Shown here: one piece after another, positions 52,941 to 62,252 of the stretch
How the letters are laid out: every line of letters starts with the position of its first letter
Numbering within the stretch: position 1 is the stretch's first letter
Origin: JBEVJC01 sp040510375
GTDB taxonomy: Bacteria > Bacteroidota > Bacteroidia > Chitinophagales > Chitinophagaceae
Assembly (NCBI GenBank): GCA_040510375.1
Contig: JBEVJC010000017.1
Span: forward strand, 244,730 to 308,729
DNA length: 64,000 nt
Direction: 5' to 3'
Notes under the pieces: model-generated
Seen by the model: the letters and a program-made list of their open reading frames with translations, nothing else
Database searches by the model: none
What the model was told of the DNA's origin: nothing
Made by a program: the position numbers and the translations under genes

Positions 52941-55900
52941 ATGAAAAAAATTATATTCAGCCTGTGTATATTCCTGCTGGTTATGCCCAGGCTTACCGGT
53001 CAGTCCGTGGCACCTGAGCTTACTCCATTGAATACACTTTCCATACTGATGAATACCCCGGAACCGCAACAGTCAAAAGTGTGGACTTATGCCGGCAGAT
53101 TCTGGACCGTTCTCGGCGCTTCATCGGGTACAAATATCTACCGGCTTGACGGCACAACCTGGACCAGTGTCTTCTCCCTGGCGAGCGGGAATTTTGTAAA
53201 GGCAGATATCAAGGTGGTAGGAAATGTTACACATATCATGGTTTATAAAGGATCCAGCTCGGTCCTTTATTCGGTGGAATATGATGTACCTACCAATAAA
53301 TATAAATTATGGAATGTCCGCAAAACCCGGGTCGATTTTACCCTGGAGAGTGCCAACCAGACGGTCACCATCGATATTGACGGAACGGGAAGGATGTGGA
53401 TGGCATCTGACGGATCAAAAGATGTAAACCTCCGATGGAGTGATGCACCATATTCTGTCTGGAGCGGGCCTGTAAAACTCGATATCAATACCTCCACTAC
53501 TGATCTCTGTGCAGTGGTGGCGTTGCCATTAAGTAACCAGATCGGTGTATTCTGGTCAAATAAAATAACGAAAAGATTTGGATTTAAAACCCATAACGAT
53601 GGGGCCGATCCAAATGACTGGTCGGCCGATGAAGCCCCGGGCGCTGCAGGGGCATTAAATATTGGTGCCGGACTGGCCGAGAATCAGTTTAATATAAAAG
53701 TATCCTCTAACGGTCGCGTATACGCAACGGTTAAAACAGCATACAATACCGCAGGAAATACCCAGGTGGGATTATTGGTCCGCCAACCTTCGGGAACCTG
53801 GGATCCGTTACAGCAGGTCACTGTGTTCAGCGGAATTAATCCTACTGTAATTATAAATGATTCCTTATCGGTATTAAAGGTTATTTATAAAATGCCTTCT
53901 GGTATTGTTTACCGCCAGTCTGCTTTAAATCCTGTTGCCTTTGGTGCTGAACAACCGCTGATCAGCGGCGCTTACGATTTCCCCAGCGCTGCAAAAAACC
54001 CCTACAATTCACAGATGGTGGTGATTGCTTCAACTACATCTGTTGCGGCCGGAGTATTGATAAAAGATACGGTAGAAGTGGGAGCTGATGTGTTACCACC
54101 TGTAACACAAAGTATCAACCGGCAATCCCCCCTGCAACAAACAACCAGTTCTGCTTCCCTTACCTACCGCATAGTATTTAATGAGCCGGTGAGTGGTGTG
54201 GATATAACCGATTTCCAAACGACGGTGTTAAACGGTTCAGTGAACAGCGTTGCAGGTTCCGTTTCCCCTGTAGGTGGTACGGGCAGTACCTACGACGTTT
54301 CATTGAACTCCGTTTCCGGAAATGGAACAGTGCGGCTGGATCTGAAAGGAACCGGTACTGGAATCACTGATGCGTCCGGAAATGCGATTGCAAGCGGTTA
54401 TACTACAGGGCAAACCTATATCATTACCGAACCAGCTCCAACGCTGACCTCTGTTGAAATAAGCTCCGGTAATACCAACAACACACTGGCAAGGCCAGGT
54501 GATATTGTCACCCTGACCTTTACTGCATCTGAATCCGTGTCACAACCGGTTGTAACTATCGCTGGTCGTTCCGCTTCGGTGTCGGCTTCCGGTGGAAATT
54601 CTTTCAACGCTTCTGTTACTATGCAGAGTGGCGATCCGGGCGGCATCGTGGCTTTCAGCATTGATTTTGCCACCACTTCGGGAACGCCCGGAGTGACGGT
54701 AACCCAGACCACCAATTCCAGCACCGTTACATACGACAAGGTAAACCCTGTTGTATCTTCTGTCAACCGCCAAACCCCTTCACAGCAAACAACCAATGCT
54801 TCCACAGTGACCTTCCGTGTAGTCTTCAGTGAACCTGTAAGTGGAGTGGATATAACCGATTTCGAAACAACGGTAGTCAGTGGTATTGTCAATAGTACTC
54901 CCGGGTCTGTTACACCAACCGGAGGAACCGGAACCACCTATGATGTAACACTGAACTCTGTTTCCGGTAATGGAACAATACGACTTGATCTCAAGGCAAG
55001 TGGCACGGGGATAACTGATGAAGCAGGAAATACAATTACAGGCGGATTCAATTCGGGTCAGACCTATATCATTACAGAGAATCCGCCAACATTGACAACG
55101 GTCTCCATTAGTTCCGATAATTCCGCCAGTGCAATTGCAAGACCGGGCGACCTGGTCACACTTGCCTTCACGGCTTCCGGTCCGGTCACACTTCCCGTTG
55201 TAACCATCGCCGGCCGTTCAGTTACCACCACCGCATTGGGTGGAAATTCCTATTCGGCAGGAACTACCATGCTGGCAGGCGATCCGGAAGGAATTGTCAG
55301 CTTCACGATTGATTTTTCCTCAACGTCAGGAACTGCAGGTTCAACCGTAACCCAGACAACCAACAGCACCACGGTTACATTTGACAAGACATTACCTGCG
55401 GCGTCTAGTATTAATCGTCAAATACCATTGCAGCAGGCAACCACCTCGTCGTCACTTATTTTCCGCGTTATCTTCAGTGAAGGGGTGAACGGTGTCAATA
55501 CAACTGACTTCGTAGTAACCATCGTTAGTGGATCTATCGTGAGCAACATCAGTGCAGTCACTCCCGTTGGGGGTACCGGCAGCATTTACGATATAACCCT
55601 GAACGGAGTAACGGGCGACGGTACATTGCGGCTGGATCTTAAATCAAGCGGCACGGATATAACTGATGAAGCGGGTAATCCAATTACAGGTGGATTCAAT
55701 TCCGGCCAGACATATATTAAAACAACAGTGGCTCCAATGCCCGGCGCAGGTTTTGCATCGATTGTACAGTTAACGCCGCTTGGAATTTCGGTGGATACGA
55801 AGGACAAACCACAGTCCAAGGTCTGGAAATACGCCAATCAATGGTGGTGTGTATTGTCGGTACCGGGTTCAACAAAAATATACCGGCTTGATGGTATAAC

Positions 55901-57197
55901 CTGGACGCCTGTATATACTTTGGCAACCACTACGGGCAAACACGATGTAAGGACAGATGGTGACCTGGTGCATATCCTGTTGTATAAAGGTGATGATAAT
56001 AATTCCTTCCTTTATTCTATCGAATACGTACCGGCTACCAATTCGTACAAAGCATGGACACAGCGGCCCGACAGAACCATCATCGCATTCCCTGAAGGTT
56101 CCGAAACCGCCACCCTCGCATTGGATGGATTGGGTAACCTTTGGGCATCCGCAGCAGGCACTACTTCGGTATATGCCTGGGTCAGCGCACCGCCTTACAC
56201 TACCTGGAGTCAGAGGATCACAATCGCCACCGGTATAAAAGATGATGATATCTGCGCAATCACCGCGCTTCCAAATGAAAACAAGATTGGTATAATCTGG
56301 TCGAACCAAACTACCAAACGGTTCGGGTTCCGGACACATACCGATGGCGACCTGCCCGACACCTGGTCGGCCCTCGAAATCCCTGCTGCTGCATCGGCAC
56401 AGGATAATATAGGTGGTGGAATGGCAGATGATCACCTGAACATGAAGCTCTCTTCGGACGGTACCTTGTATTGCGCTGTCAAGACCAGCTTCAATAAAAA
56501 TAACTATACGAAAATCGGACTGTTAATCAGGCGGCCCAACGGTACCTGGGATCAGCTACACCAGGTGACATTGAATCCAAACGGCACACAACCGGTTGTG
56601 ATCGTCAATGAAACCAAGGGTACATTGAAAGTCATTTATGCATCAGGTGAAAACGGCGGTGATATATTTTATAAGGAAAGCCCGATCTCCACCATTTCAT
56701 TTGGCGCCGAGAAGTTGCTGCTGGGTAATGATGGAAATCTTTACGATTATGTGACTACCAATACGGATACCTACTCTCCGGAAGTGGTGTTGATCGCAAG
56801 TAAGTTGAATACATCGCCCCACCAGGCTGTTGGTCTCCTTGCTTCGGATGAAGAGCTGCCTGAAGCTGGAGGACTGGCCCAATCAATGACGGGACGCCAG
56901 ATTGTACCAGTCAAACCAACAGAACCGGTGAAAAAAGAAATCCGTCCTGCCCTGCTCACACCAAATCCATTCGAACATAGTTCCACTCTCCGGTTTACAC
57001 TGGCAGAGACGGGCGACTACTCCATTGTATTGTACAATGCATCGGGAAGGGTTGTTCAGAATATTAAAAGAGGTCAGGCACAGGCCGGAGTTGAACAGAC
57101 TGTAACCATCAACGGATCAGGCCTTGCAGGTGGCATGTATTTTATTAGAATCCAGACAGCGAAGACTGTTCAGACAATAACAGTATTAAAAGATTAA
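52941..57197 (+). CDS. Large type IX-secreted repeat protein with duplicated outer modules
   Basis: A 1418-residue exported protein. Signal peptide to about residue 21. Residues ~30-375 and ~930-1290 are copies of one another (QSKVWTYAGRFWTVLG and QSKVWKYANQWWCVLS; IGVFWSNKITKRFGFKTH and IGIIWSNQTTKRFGFRTH), with beta-propeller-like repeats. Between them lie Ig-like beta-sandwich units in the order A-B-A-B-A, A starting NRQ.P.QQ, with an exact 648-bp (216-residue) period. The last ~80 residues (TPNPFEHSSTLRFTL, GMYFIRIQT) are a T9SS C-terminal sorting domain. It is the last gene of the exopolysaccharide operon; an adhesin or matrix role is inference. Confidence 0.85.
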   Translation: MKKIIFSLCIFLLVMPRLTGQSVAPELTPLNTLSILMNTPEPQQSKVWTYAGRFWTVLGASSGTNIYRLDGTTWTSVFSLASGNFVKADIKVVGNVTHIMVYKGSSSVLYSVEYDVPTNKYKLWNVRKTRVDFTLESANQTVTIDIDGTGRMWMASDGSKDVNLRWSDAPYSVWSGPVKLDINTSTTDLCAVVALPLSNQIGVFWSNKITKRFGFKTHNDGADPNDWSADEAPGAAGALNIGAGLAENQFNIKVSSNGRVYATVKTAYNTAGNTQVGLLVRQPSGTWDPLQQVTVFSGINPTVIINDSLSVLKVIYKMPSGIVYRQSALNPVAFGAEQPLISGAYDFPSAAKNPYNSQMVVIASTTSVAAGVLIKDTVEVGADVLPPVTQSINRQSPLQQTTSSASLTYRIVFNEPVSGVDITDFQTTVLNGSVNSVAGSVSPVGGTGSTYDVSLNSVSGNGTVRLDLKGTGTGITDASGNAIASGYTTGQTYIITEPAPTLTSVEISSGNTNNTLARPGDIVTLTFTASESVSQPVVTIAGRSASVSASGGNSFNASVTMQSGDPGGIVAFSIDFATTSGTPGVTVTQTTNSSTVTYDKVNPVVSSVNRQTPSQQTTNASTVTFRVVFSEPVSGVDITDFETTVVSGIVNSTPGSVTPTGGTGTTYDVTLNSVSGNGTIRLDLKASGTGITDEAGNTITGGFNSGQTYIITENPPTLTTVSISSDNSASAIARPGDLVTLAFTASGPVTLPVVTIAGRSVTTTALGGNSYSAGTTMLAGDPEGIVSFTIDFSSTSGTAGSTVTQTTNSTTVTFDKTLPAASSINRQIPLQQATTSSSLIFRVIFSEGVNGVNTTDFVVTIVSGSIVSNISAVTPVGGTGSIYDITLNGVTGDGTLRLDLKSSGTDITDEAGNPITGGFNSGQTYIKTTVAPMPGAGFASIVQLTPLGISVDTKDKPQSKVWKYANQWWCVLSVPGSTKIYRLDGITWTPVYTLATTTGKHDVRTDGDLVHILLYKGDDNNSFLYSIEYVPATNSYKAWTQRPDRTIIAFPEGSETATLALDGLGNLWASAAGTTSVYAWVSAPPYTTWSQRITIATGIKDDDICAITALPNENKIGIIWSNQTTKRFGFRTHTDGDLPDTWSALEIPAAASAQDNIGGGMADDHLNMKLSSDGTLYCAVKTSFNKNNYTKIGLLIRRPNGTWDQLHQVTLNPNGTQPVVIVNETKGTLKVIYASGENGGDIFYKESPISTISFGAEKLLLGNDGNLYDYVTTNTDTYSPEVVLIASKLNTSPHQAVGLLASDEELPEAGGLAQSMTGRQIVPVKPTEPVKKEIRPALLTPNPFEHSSTLRFTLAETGDYSIVLYNASGRVVQNIKRGQAQAGVEQTVTINGSGLAGGMYFIRIQTAKTVQTITVLKD
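54100..55725 (+). repeat. 648-bp in-frame tandem repeats inside the secreted protein gene
   Basis: Anchor sequence GAGCCGGTG or similar lies at 54183, 54831 and 55479, exactly 648 bases apart each time. The third copy is cut short after its A domain. Spacing is conserved to the base although the sequence has diverged, so length is under selection or the copies are fairly recent. Confidence 0.85.
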
Positions 57198-57248
57198 AGA
57201 GTTAGTAACAGGAGGTAGAATCAACCGTTGCCCGATACTGAAAACAAT

Positions 57249-57306
57249 AAGTCCGGTGACCAGGTTTAAACACAGCACTGCTAGGTTAAACCTGGTCACC
57301 GGACTT
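57249..57306. terminator. Strong bidirectional hairpin between convergent genes
   Basis: A perfect 21-bp stem (57249-57269 with 57286-57306) with a 16-base loop and AT-rich flanks on both sides (AAAACAATAA; TAATAAAATTT). It lies between the secreted repeat protein gene and the convergent lyase gene, so it can end transcription from both. Confidence 0.8.
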
Positions 57307-57326
57307 TAATAAAATTTGGGCGAAAA

Positions 57327-58202
57327 CTATTTAGCGGTCATTTCGGCATATGTGGCTTTCTCATTTCCCAGCCGTACATCATCGAAAAATACAACCCTCT
57401 TCTTGGTATCGGTAGTTTCGTTACCGTTCCAATCCCATTTGTATAAACCTAATTTCCATTTTGGTTTATCATATTTGCCAAAGTCATAACTATTGGCGCC
57501 TTTGTTGGTGAAGATCTTCACTCCATCTTCCCACACTTCAATCAAACCATCCGATTTGTTTGAGTGAACAATATGGAGCACATAGTTGCGCCATTTGTTC
57601 TTCTGGATAGTACCTGTGCCCAGTGGATACTGAACTTTTTTGTCAGGCTTGTTTCTCACTTCAATTACCAGCTTGTCGTAACGGGTAATCAGCGAAATAG
57701 AAGGACTTGCCCCACCGCCCTGATGCCATTGGTTAATGATTTCCGCCTTGGAATCATACTTGTAATCCGATTCAGGGAAATAAACAGAAAAAGCATACCA
57801 TCTGTTTGGATTGGTCAGATCAGGAAACTTTACTTCCGATCGGGTACCACCACTTGTAATGGGATCTGTATCCCTTAACTCAAAACGACCGGCCTGTTTG
57901 CCCTGGAACACCGGACTGGCAACCACTGTAAGACCATACGTAGTTCCGATCTGCTTCTGTACATAAGTAGAGAAGGGAGTCTTTGTTTCAAAATCTTCCC
58001 GGTAAAGAAGATTACCTGTAGCTGACGCATCCGCTTTTATAGCAGACTGAACCCCGGGTACTGTGTCCGTGACATTCCCCTGTTCATTGGGTAATGCAAG
58101 TTCGGAACCTGATTTACTGCACGACACCAATAAGGTGGTGGCGGCCACTAGGGATAGAAACATTGGTCGGTGGTTTGCACGCGAGTTAACAACTGTTTTC
58201 AT
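57327..58202 (-). CDS. Polysaccharide lyase-like surface lipoprotein
   Basis: A 291-residue lipoprotein with lipobox VSC near residue 28. The mature part matches the Polysacc_lyase (PF14099-like) jelly-roll fold: LYREDFETKTPFSTYVQ, GKQAGRFELRDTDP, TRSEVKFPD, WYAFSVYFPESDY, NQWHQGGGASPSI and a C-terminal RVVFFDDVRLG strand. Related lyases cleave glucuronan or heparin-like uronic polymers by beta-elimination. Placement at the end of a uronic-acid exopolysaccharide cluster, on the opposite strand, suggests trimming or release of the same polymer. Confidence 0.82.
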   Translation of the reverse strand: MKTVVNSRANHRPMFLSLVAATTLLVSCSKSGSELALPNEQGNVTDTVPGVQSAIKADASATGNLLYREDFETKTPFSTYVQKQIGTTYGLTVVASPVFQGKQAGRFELRDTDPITSGGTRSEVKFPDLTNPNRWYAFSVYFPESDYKYDSKAEIINQWHQGGGASPSISLITRYDKLVIEVRNKPDKKVQYPLGTGTIQKNKWRNYVLHIVHSNKSDGLIEVWEDGVKIFTNKGANSYDFGKYDKPKWKLGLYKWDWNGNETTDTKKRVVFFDDVRLGNEKATYAEMTAK

Positions 58203-58260
58203 TGGGTACTTTTTTTTTAGGATGAAGGATTATTTCTCACTCCGGAAAATAAGTAATCGA

Positions 58261-58291
58261 AAAATTACGTATCTTCCTTACTAATCTAAAT
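58261..58291 (-). promoter_or_regulatory. Weak promoter for the lyase gene
   Basis: On the minus strand TTTA (58291-58288), a 19-base spacer and TAATTTTT (58268-58261) give near matches to both promoter boxes with good spacing. The 340-base gap 58203-58542 otherwise holds nothing I can name, and no promoter was convincing for the plus-strand gene. Confidence 0.3.
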
Positions 58292-58542
58292 CTTGCGGGA
58301 AGACTTACAATACCTATGCCATAGTGGGGAAATTTGTGGACTCTTGATAAGTAACCACGGATTTCTACTACAATTTTATTTTTTACCTGGTACCCGTTTT
58401 GCATATAATTACTATTGGCAACAGTAAAATTTCAGTGGCTGAAGATGACCAGGATCAACGAGCCACATCACATGCCAAATAAGCTATACATTTTTCCGAT
58501 TCCTTTCCAAACGTTTGAAGAAAAACTAACGATCCATCCCCG

Positions 58543-59835
58543 ATGTCGGCCATGTTGGCAAATTTTTACACCTTCAAACGTAATGGGATGCCAAGGAAAC
58601 CAACCGAAGCGAGTGAAAACTCACTCCAATTATTGCGGGAATTAATTAAGATTAAATCTAATCTGAGCTGTACTTCATATTCTGAAATACAAATGCTACA
58701 TGATATGATCTTAAAATCAACAGGAGTATATCTGTCTGTTCAAACACTTGGTCGTATACTGGGTTTGGTACATACCGACTTCCGACCTTCCAAAAATACA
58801 CTGGATACATTAGCAAAATATATCAACTACTATTCCTTTGCTGATTTCCAGAATTTGCATGAAGGGGAAAGCGCAATTAAAACCGACAAGTCAAATTTCA
58901 TCAGTACTTTTTTCAGCTCTCTTTTTTCGGGGATTAATCCATCCAACCAGAACACCAGCGTTAATATTATGCAGAACGTTCTCAAGTGGATGGACTCACA
59001 ACCCCAGTTTAATATAGAAATCTATTCAGCTTTGTCGAATACTCCTTATGGCAGGAGGCATTTCTTCCAGGAGTTTGTAAATGTGGATTCGTTGAACCGG
59101 GGGTTTGGAAAGGGACTACAATATTACCTGTTGCATACGGACGACAAACAGGAGAAGTTACAGGGATACGCACTTAGTTGCTTCAGGTATTTCCTGAATG
59201 ATGATCCGGTGAAATTTGCCAATTACTTCAAATGCCTCCAGGAATATACACCTGAAGAAATTTCCCGATATCATCCCTCGATTATTGACCGGTATTTTGC
59301 CGCCATTATTATGGGACAGTCCATGGCTGATCAAACGGGAGCAGGTCCGGTAAGGTTACTTGCCGACCAGACTTCCGTATCCGCATTCTTCTCGTCAAAA
59401 CCCAACTGCGCTTATTATACTGGCGAAGCTTTATTGTTGACGGGGGAATTCTCTAAAGCCTGGGATATTTTTAAAGGCTGTGATATTAAAAACCTGCATG
59501 TGTTAAATGAATCCAGGGCAGATTTTTCCATACAGCTTCGGATCTTTTCGCTGATCAGCGGTTTCCTGTCGGGAAATATCACACAGAAACGGGCGCAGAT
59601 TCTGTATGATGAACTGTCCCGGGAAAAACTTCCATTACTCCAGACAGATTATCTTACCCTGTTCATGCTGACACTCCAGTTGGCAGTATCCCAGAAAACA
59701 AAACTAAAAAGGATCACCTGGGAAAGTTTCAACCAGTTAATCCAGAAATCAAAATTCAAATACTTCCATAACTACTATAATAAACTGGAGATTAACAGGA
59801 AGTCGGAACCACAACAACAGTCAACAGACAGGTAA
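58543..59835 (+). CDS. HTH/helical-repeat protein, paralogue of the 35574 gene
   Basis: A 430-residue cytoplasmic protein of the same unnamed family as the 35574 gene. The N-terminal DNA-binding-like domain shows YLSVQTLGRILGLVHTDFRPSKNTLDTLAKYINYYS in pieces. The helical part has FFQEFVNVDSLNRGFGKGLQYYL, CFRYFLNDD and YHPSIIDRYFAAIIMGQ. The start is uncertain; an ATG three codons later is equally good. It begins just after the exopolysaccharide/lyase genes and faces a glycosyltransferase gene in convergent orientation. Confidence 0.75.
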   Translation: MSAMLANFYTFKRNGMPRKPTEASENSLQLLRELIKIKSNLSCTSYSEIQMLHDMILKSTGVYLSVQTLGRILGLVHTDFRPSKNTLDTLAKYINYYSFADFQNLHEGESAIKTDKSNFISTFFSSLFSGINPSNQNTSVNIMQNVLKWMDSQPQFNIEIYSALSNTPYGRRHFFQEFVNVDSLNRGFGKGLQYYLLHTDDKQEKLQGYALSCFRYFLNDDPVKFANYFKCLQEYTPEEISRYHPSIIDRYFAAIIMGQSMADQTGAGPVRLLADQTSVSAFFSSKPNCAYYTGEALLLTGEFSKAWDIFKGCDIKNLHVLNESRADFSIQLRIFSLISGFLSGNITQKRAQILYDELSREKLPLLQTDYLTLFMLTLQLAVSQKTKLKRITWESFNQLIQKSKFKYFHNYYNKLEINRKSEPQQQSTDR

Positions 59836-59880
59836 CTTTAAATTCCGTTAAGGATAACAACTGATATAACAGGACATAAT

Positions 59881-61047
59881 TTATGACCAGTTCATGTCCT
59901 TTAATTTCTGGAGGCTATTGATCCGGATATCATACTGCAGGAACATACTGGCTGAATTCTCTGAAAATTTACGGTGAAGTCCGGGATCCTGCGAAAGAAG
60001 TTTGATAGCGTTTGCAATGGCCTGCCCGTCACGCTCAGGAATCAGCAGTCCGTTGTAATCATTGATACAGATCTCGCCCATCCCCGAAATGTCGGTTGCA
60101 ATCATGGGTGTCTGGTAAGAAAGTGTTTCCATCAATACAACCGGAATCCCGTCCATATCATTTTTCAATTTCACGGAAGGCATTACAAAAGCGTCCAGCC
60201 TTTTAAAAAATTGTTCCTTACCATCACCCTGAACCGAGCCGGTAAGAGTTACATTGGTAAGACCAGCCTGTGATATGAGTTGGCGGTAAGATTCCATCAA
60301 CGGGCCATCACCCGCCAGCAGCAACCGGACCGGTTTGTTTTGTTCCTGCAGGATTTCCATTGCCTTCAGGAGATACTCCACCCCTTTTTTTTCAACGAAC
60401 CTGCCAAGGAATCCGATGGTAAATATGTCGTTGCTTTCCCTGGTTTCCTGAATAGCCGGAGCATTTGCTCCCAGCCTGGACAGGGAGAGCCGGCTGGAAT
60501 CTACCTTTTTAAATTTTTCCGCTACATACTTTATATTAAATGCAGAGATACTAAAGGCGCGGATAGACTGATTTACCAGCAGGGCAAACCAACGATTGGC
60601 AAAATAGATATCATACGCATGAAAAGTAAAATAATAACCGATCCGGCCACTGGTATACTTTTTAAATAATAGCGCAACCAAGGCGGGTTGGGTGGCGAAC
60701 TGCGCATGGATAACAGACGTATCCGGAAACAGTTTTGTATCAAGCCTGAAAAACCAGTAAGCCGATTTCCATCCAATAACAGCGGAGTAACCAAGCATAA
60801 ACGACAGTGGATGGCTTAAAATAAAACGGGTAAGAAAAAAAACCTTCTTCCAGCTGAACCTTCCGGTAAATGGTTGTGCTACTACATCAACTCCGCTTTC
60901 TGAAAGGGCTTTTAATTGTGAGTCGTACCTGGAATCCTGCCCACGGAGAAGTATGAGTGTGAATGGAGTTTGTTCGGCAAAAGCAACAAGCTCATCCATC
61001 ATCCAGGGTGACAGGTTTTTAACCAGGTAAATCTTTTTATCGGCCAT
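59881..61047 (-). CDS. Glycosyltransferase family 4-like enzyme
   Basis: A 388-residue GT-B glycosyltransferase with FTIGFLGRFVEKKGVEYLLKAM, VRLLLAGDGPLMESY and the E-x7-E-like VVLMETLSYQTPMIATDISG region (acidic residue before PVVLMETL). The N-terminal domain lacks the usual GG start. It may extend the same exopolysaccharide or another surface glycan, as it lies outside the main operon and on the other strand. It converges with the paralogous HTH gene (45-base gap). Confidence 0.9.
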   Translation of the reverse strand: MADKKIYLVKNLSPWMMDELVAFAEQTPFTLILLRGQDSRYDSQLKALSESGVDVVAQPFTGRFSWKKVFFLTRFILSHPLSFMLGYSAVIGWKSAYWFFRLDTKLFPDTSVIHAQFATQPALVALLFKKYTSGRIGYYFTFHAYDIYFANRWFALLVNQSIRAFSISAFNIKYVAEKFKKVDSSRLSLSRLGANAPAIQETRESNDIFTIGFLGRFVEKKGVEYLLKAMEILQEQNKPVRLLLAGDGPLMESYRQLISQAGLTNVTLTGSVQGDGKEQFFKRLDAFVMPSVKLKNDMDGIPVVLMETLSYQTPMIATDISGMGEICINDYNGLLIPERDGQAIANAIKLLSQDPGLHRKFSENSASMFLQYDIRINSLQKLKDMNWS

Positions 61048-61144
61048 GATGGAAATTAAGGATTCCTGCGGGTTTTGAAGAATTTTGACGATAATTTCCC
61101 CCCATCCGGTTTTGCCCTCAAATCCAATGCTGGCGATGCATCGT

Positions 61145-61927
61145 TTACTTGTTATTAACCTTGGTCAGCGCCTTGGTTTTTGAACTTTTTGTGGAAGCCC
61201 TGGCCAGCTTCCAGGTTTTTTCGGTTACCGCTGTTTCCATGAATAATTTCCTGAATTGTGCAGATGAGCTGAACTGGATATTGGTCATGTTGCGGCTCTC
61301 AAAGCTGATATCAATTGATGGTACACTGAATGGCCAGGGATGCACGGTCAGGGTCTGGTCGTTTACTTTTTTTAACTGATAGGTTTTATTATCCGGGCCA
61401 GTACTGATCTCAATACTTCTTTGTCCATCCTGGAATTCACCCTTACAAATAAGAAGTGATAAAGCATCACAGCATTCCAGCAGGTTATATATTTTTAATA
61501 ATTCCGCTTCTGATATCCGCAGCTCCTTCATCCATTTGCTCCGGAGTTTTTTCTGTTCAGCCAGGAATTTTTTTGCAGATGTTTTACTGCCTTTCGCACC
61601 CGCATACAGAAACTCCATATGCAGGGAAGTCAGCAAGGCGATCATCCGGCTTTTTACAACGGTGAGTGATGCCAGTTTCCTGCAATGTTCCAGGTTGAAT
61701 GTTTTCATATCATAGTTCAGCGGGCCGCCTGCATCGGTAAGAAGGTTTTCACCGTCAAGTTCATTCTCCGCATCATCATGTTCAGCAATGGCAAGAATGA
61801 TCTCCACCCAGTTCCGCGGCCGGTCACTGAACTTCCAGTGGAAACCGATCTGGGCCGCAACAATGCCATGCGCACGTTGCGTAATTATTTCCCAGCCCTT
61901 CTCTCCATAATTAACTATCATATCCAA
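61145..61927 (-). CDS. DUF3891 family protein
   Basis: A 260-residue cytoplasmic protein. The opening MIVNYGEKGWEIITQRAHG (the ATG three codons inside the longest frame is likely) with RPRNWVEIILAIAEHDDAE, and TFNLEHCRKLASLTV are the DUF3891 pattern, which contains conserved His and Asp residues like a metal-dependent helical fold. Function of the family is unknown to me. It sits between the glycosyltransferase gene and a promoter-rich intergenic region; no operon partner is obvious. Confidence 0.82.
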   Translation of the reverse strand: MDMIVNYGEKGWEIITQRAHGIVAAQIGFHWKFSDRPRNWVEIILAIAEHDDAENELDGENLLTDAGGPLNYDMKTFNLEHCRKLASLTVVKSRMIALLTSLHMEFLYAGAKGSKTSAKKFLAEQKKLRSKWMKELRISEAELLKIYNLLECCDALSLLICKGEFQDGQRSIEISTGPDNKTYQLKKVNDQTLTVHPWPFSVPSIDISFESRNMTNIQFSSSAQFRKLFMETAVTEKTWKLARASTKSSKTKALTKVNNK

Positions 61928-62055
61928 AAATAGCCATTAGCCGGTCACCACACCGCTTCAAAATTGGTTGTTTGGCTGGAAACCGCGGCAATCGCGGAGT
62001 TCACGGGCATTTGGCCGGATGTTTTCCAGGTTCAGCCATATTTTTTGAAGATAAA

Positions 62056-62086
62056 TTTGATTTTGTAAAAAGGACTTCTATATTTG
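62056..62086 (+). promoter_or_regulatory. Near-perfect Bacteroidota promoter
   Basis: TTTG (62056-62059), a 19-base spacer, TATATTTG (62079-62086): both boxes match the phylum consensus exactly. Transcription would begin around 62092 and read a leader of about 160 bases before the small gene at 62253. Confidence 0.72.
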
Positions 62087-62098
62087 TTGTCTACCGTA

Positions 62099-62205
62099 AG
62101 CCGCTCATCGGCTGTTTTCGCTCCAGCCCAGTTAAAGTTTCTGCCTCTGCCTCATAAGTTCATTGATTTTCGATAGTTGTTGGCGCCGGCGTATGCCTGC
62201 AACTA
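62099..62205 (+). promoter_or_regulatory. Structured leader with two hairpins
   Basis: AGCCG (62099-62103) pairs with CGGCT (62109-62113); TAGTTG (62174-62179) pairs with CAACTA (62200-62205), enclosing a GGC/GCC hairpin. This lies between the strong promoter and the small gene, so it may be a regulatory leader or a separate small RNA. No known riboswitch class was recognised. Confidence 0.4.
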
Positions 62206-62252
62206 CGGGTTTAAGTATCTGCATTTTTAACTTATTGGTAAAATCAGCATTT

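Noticed and set aside
54100..55725. Assembly duplication in the Ig-like repeats
   Set aside because: The copies have diverged at many positions, so they are genuine old repeats.
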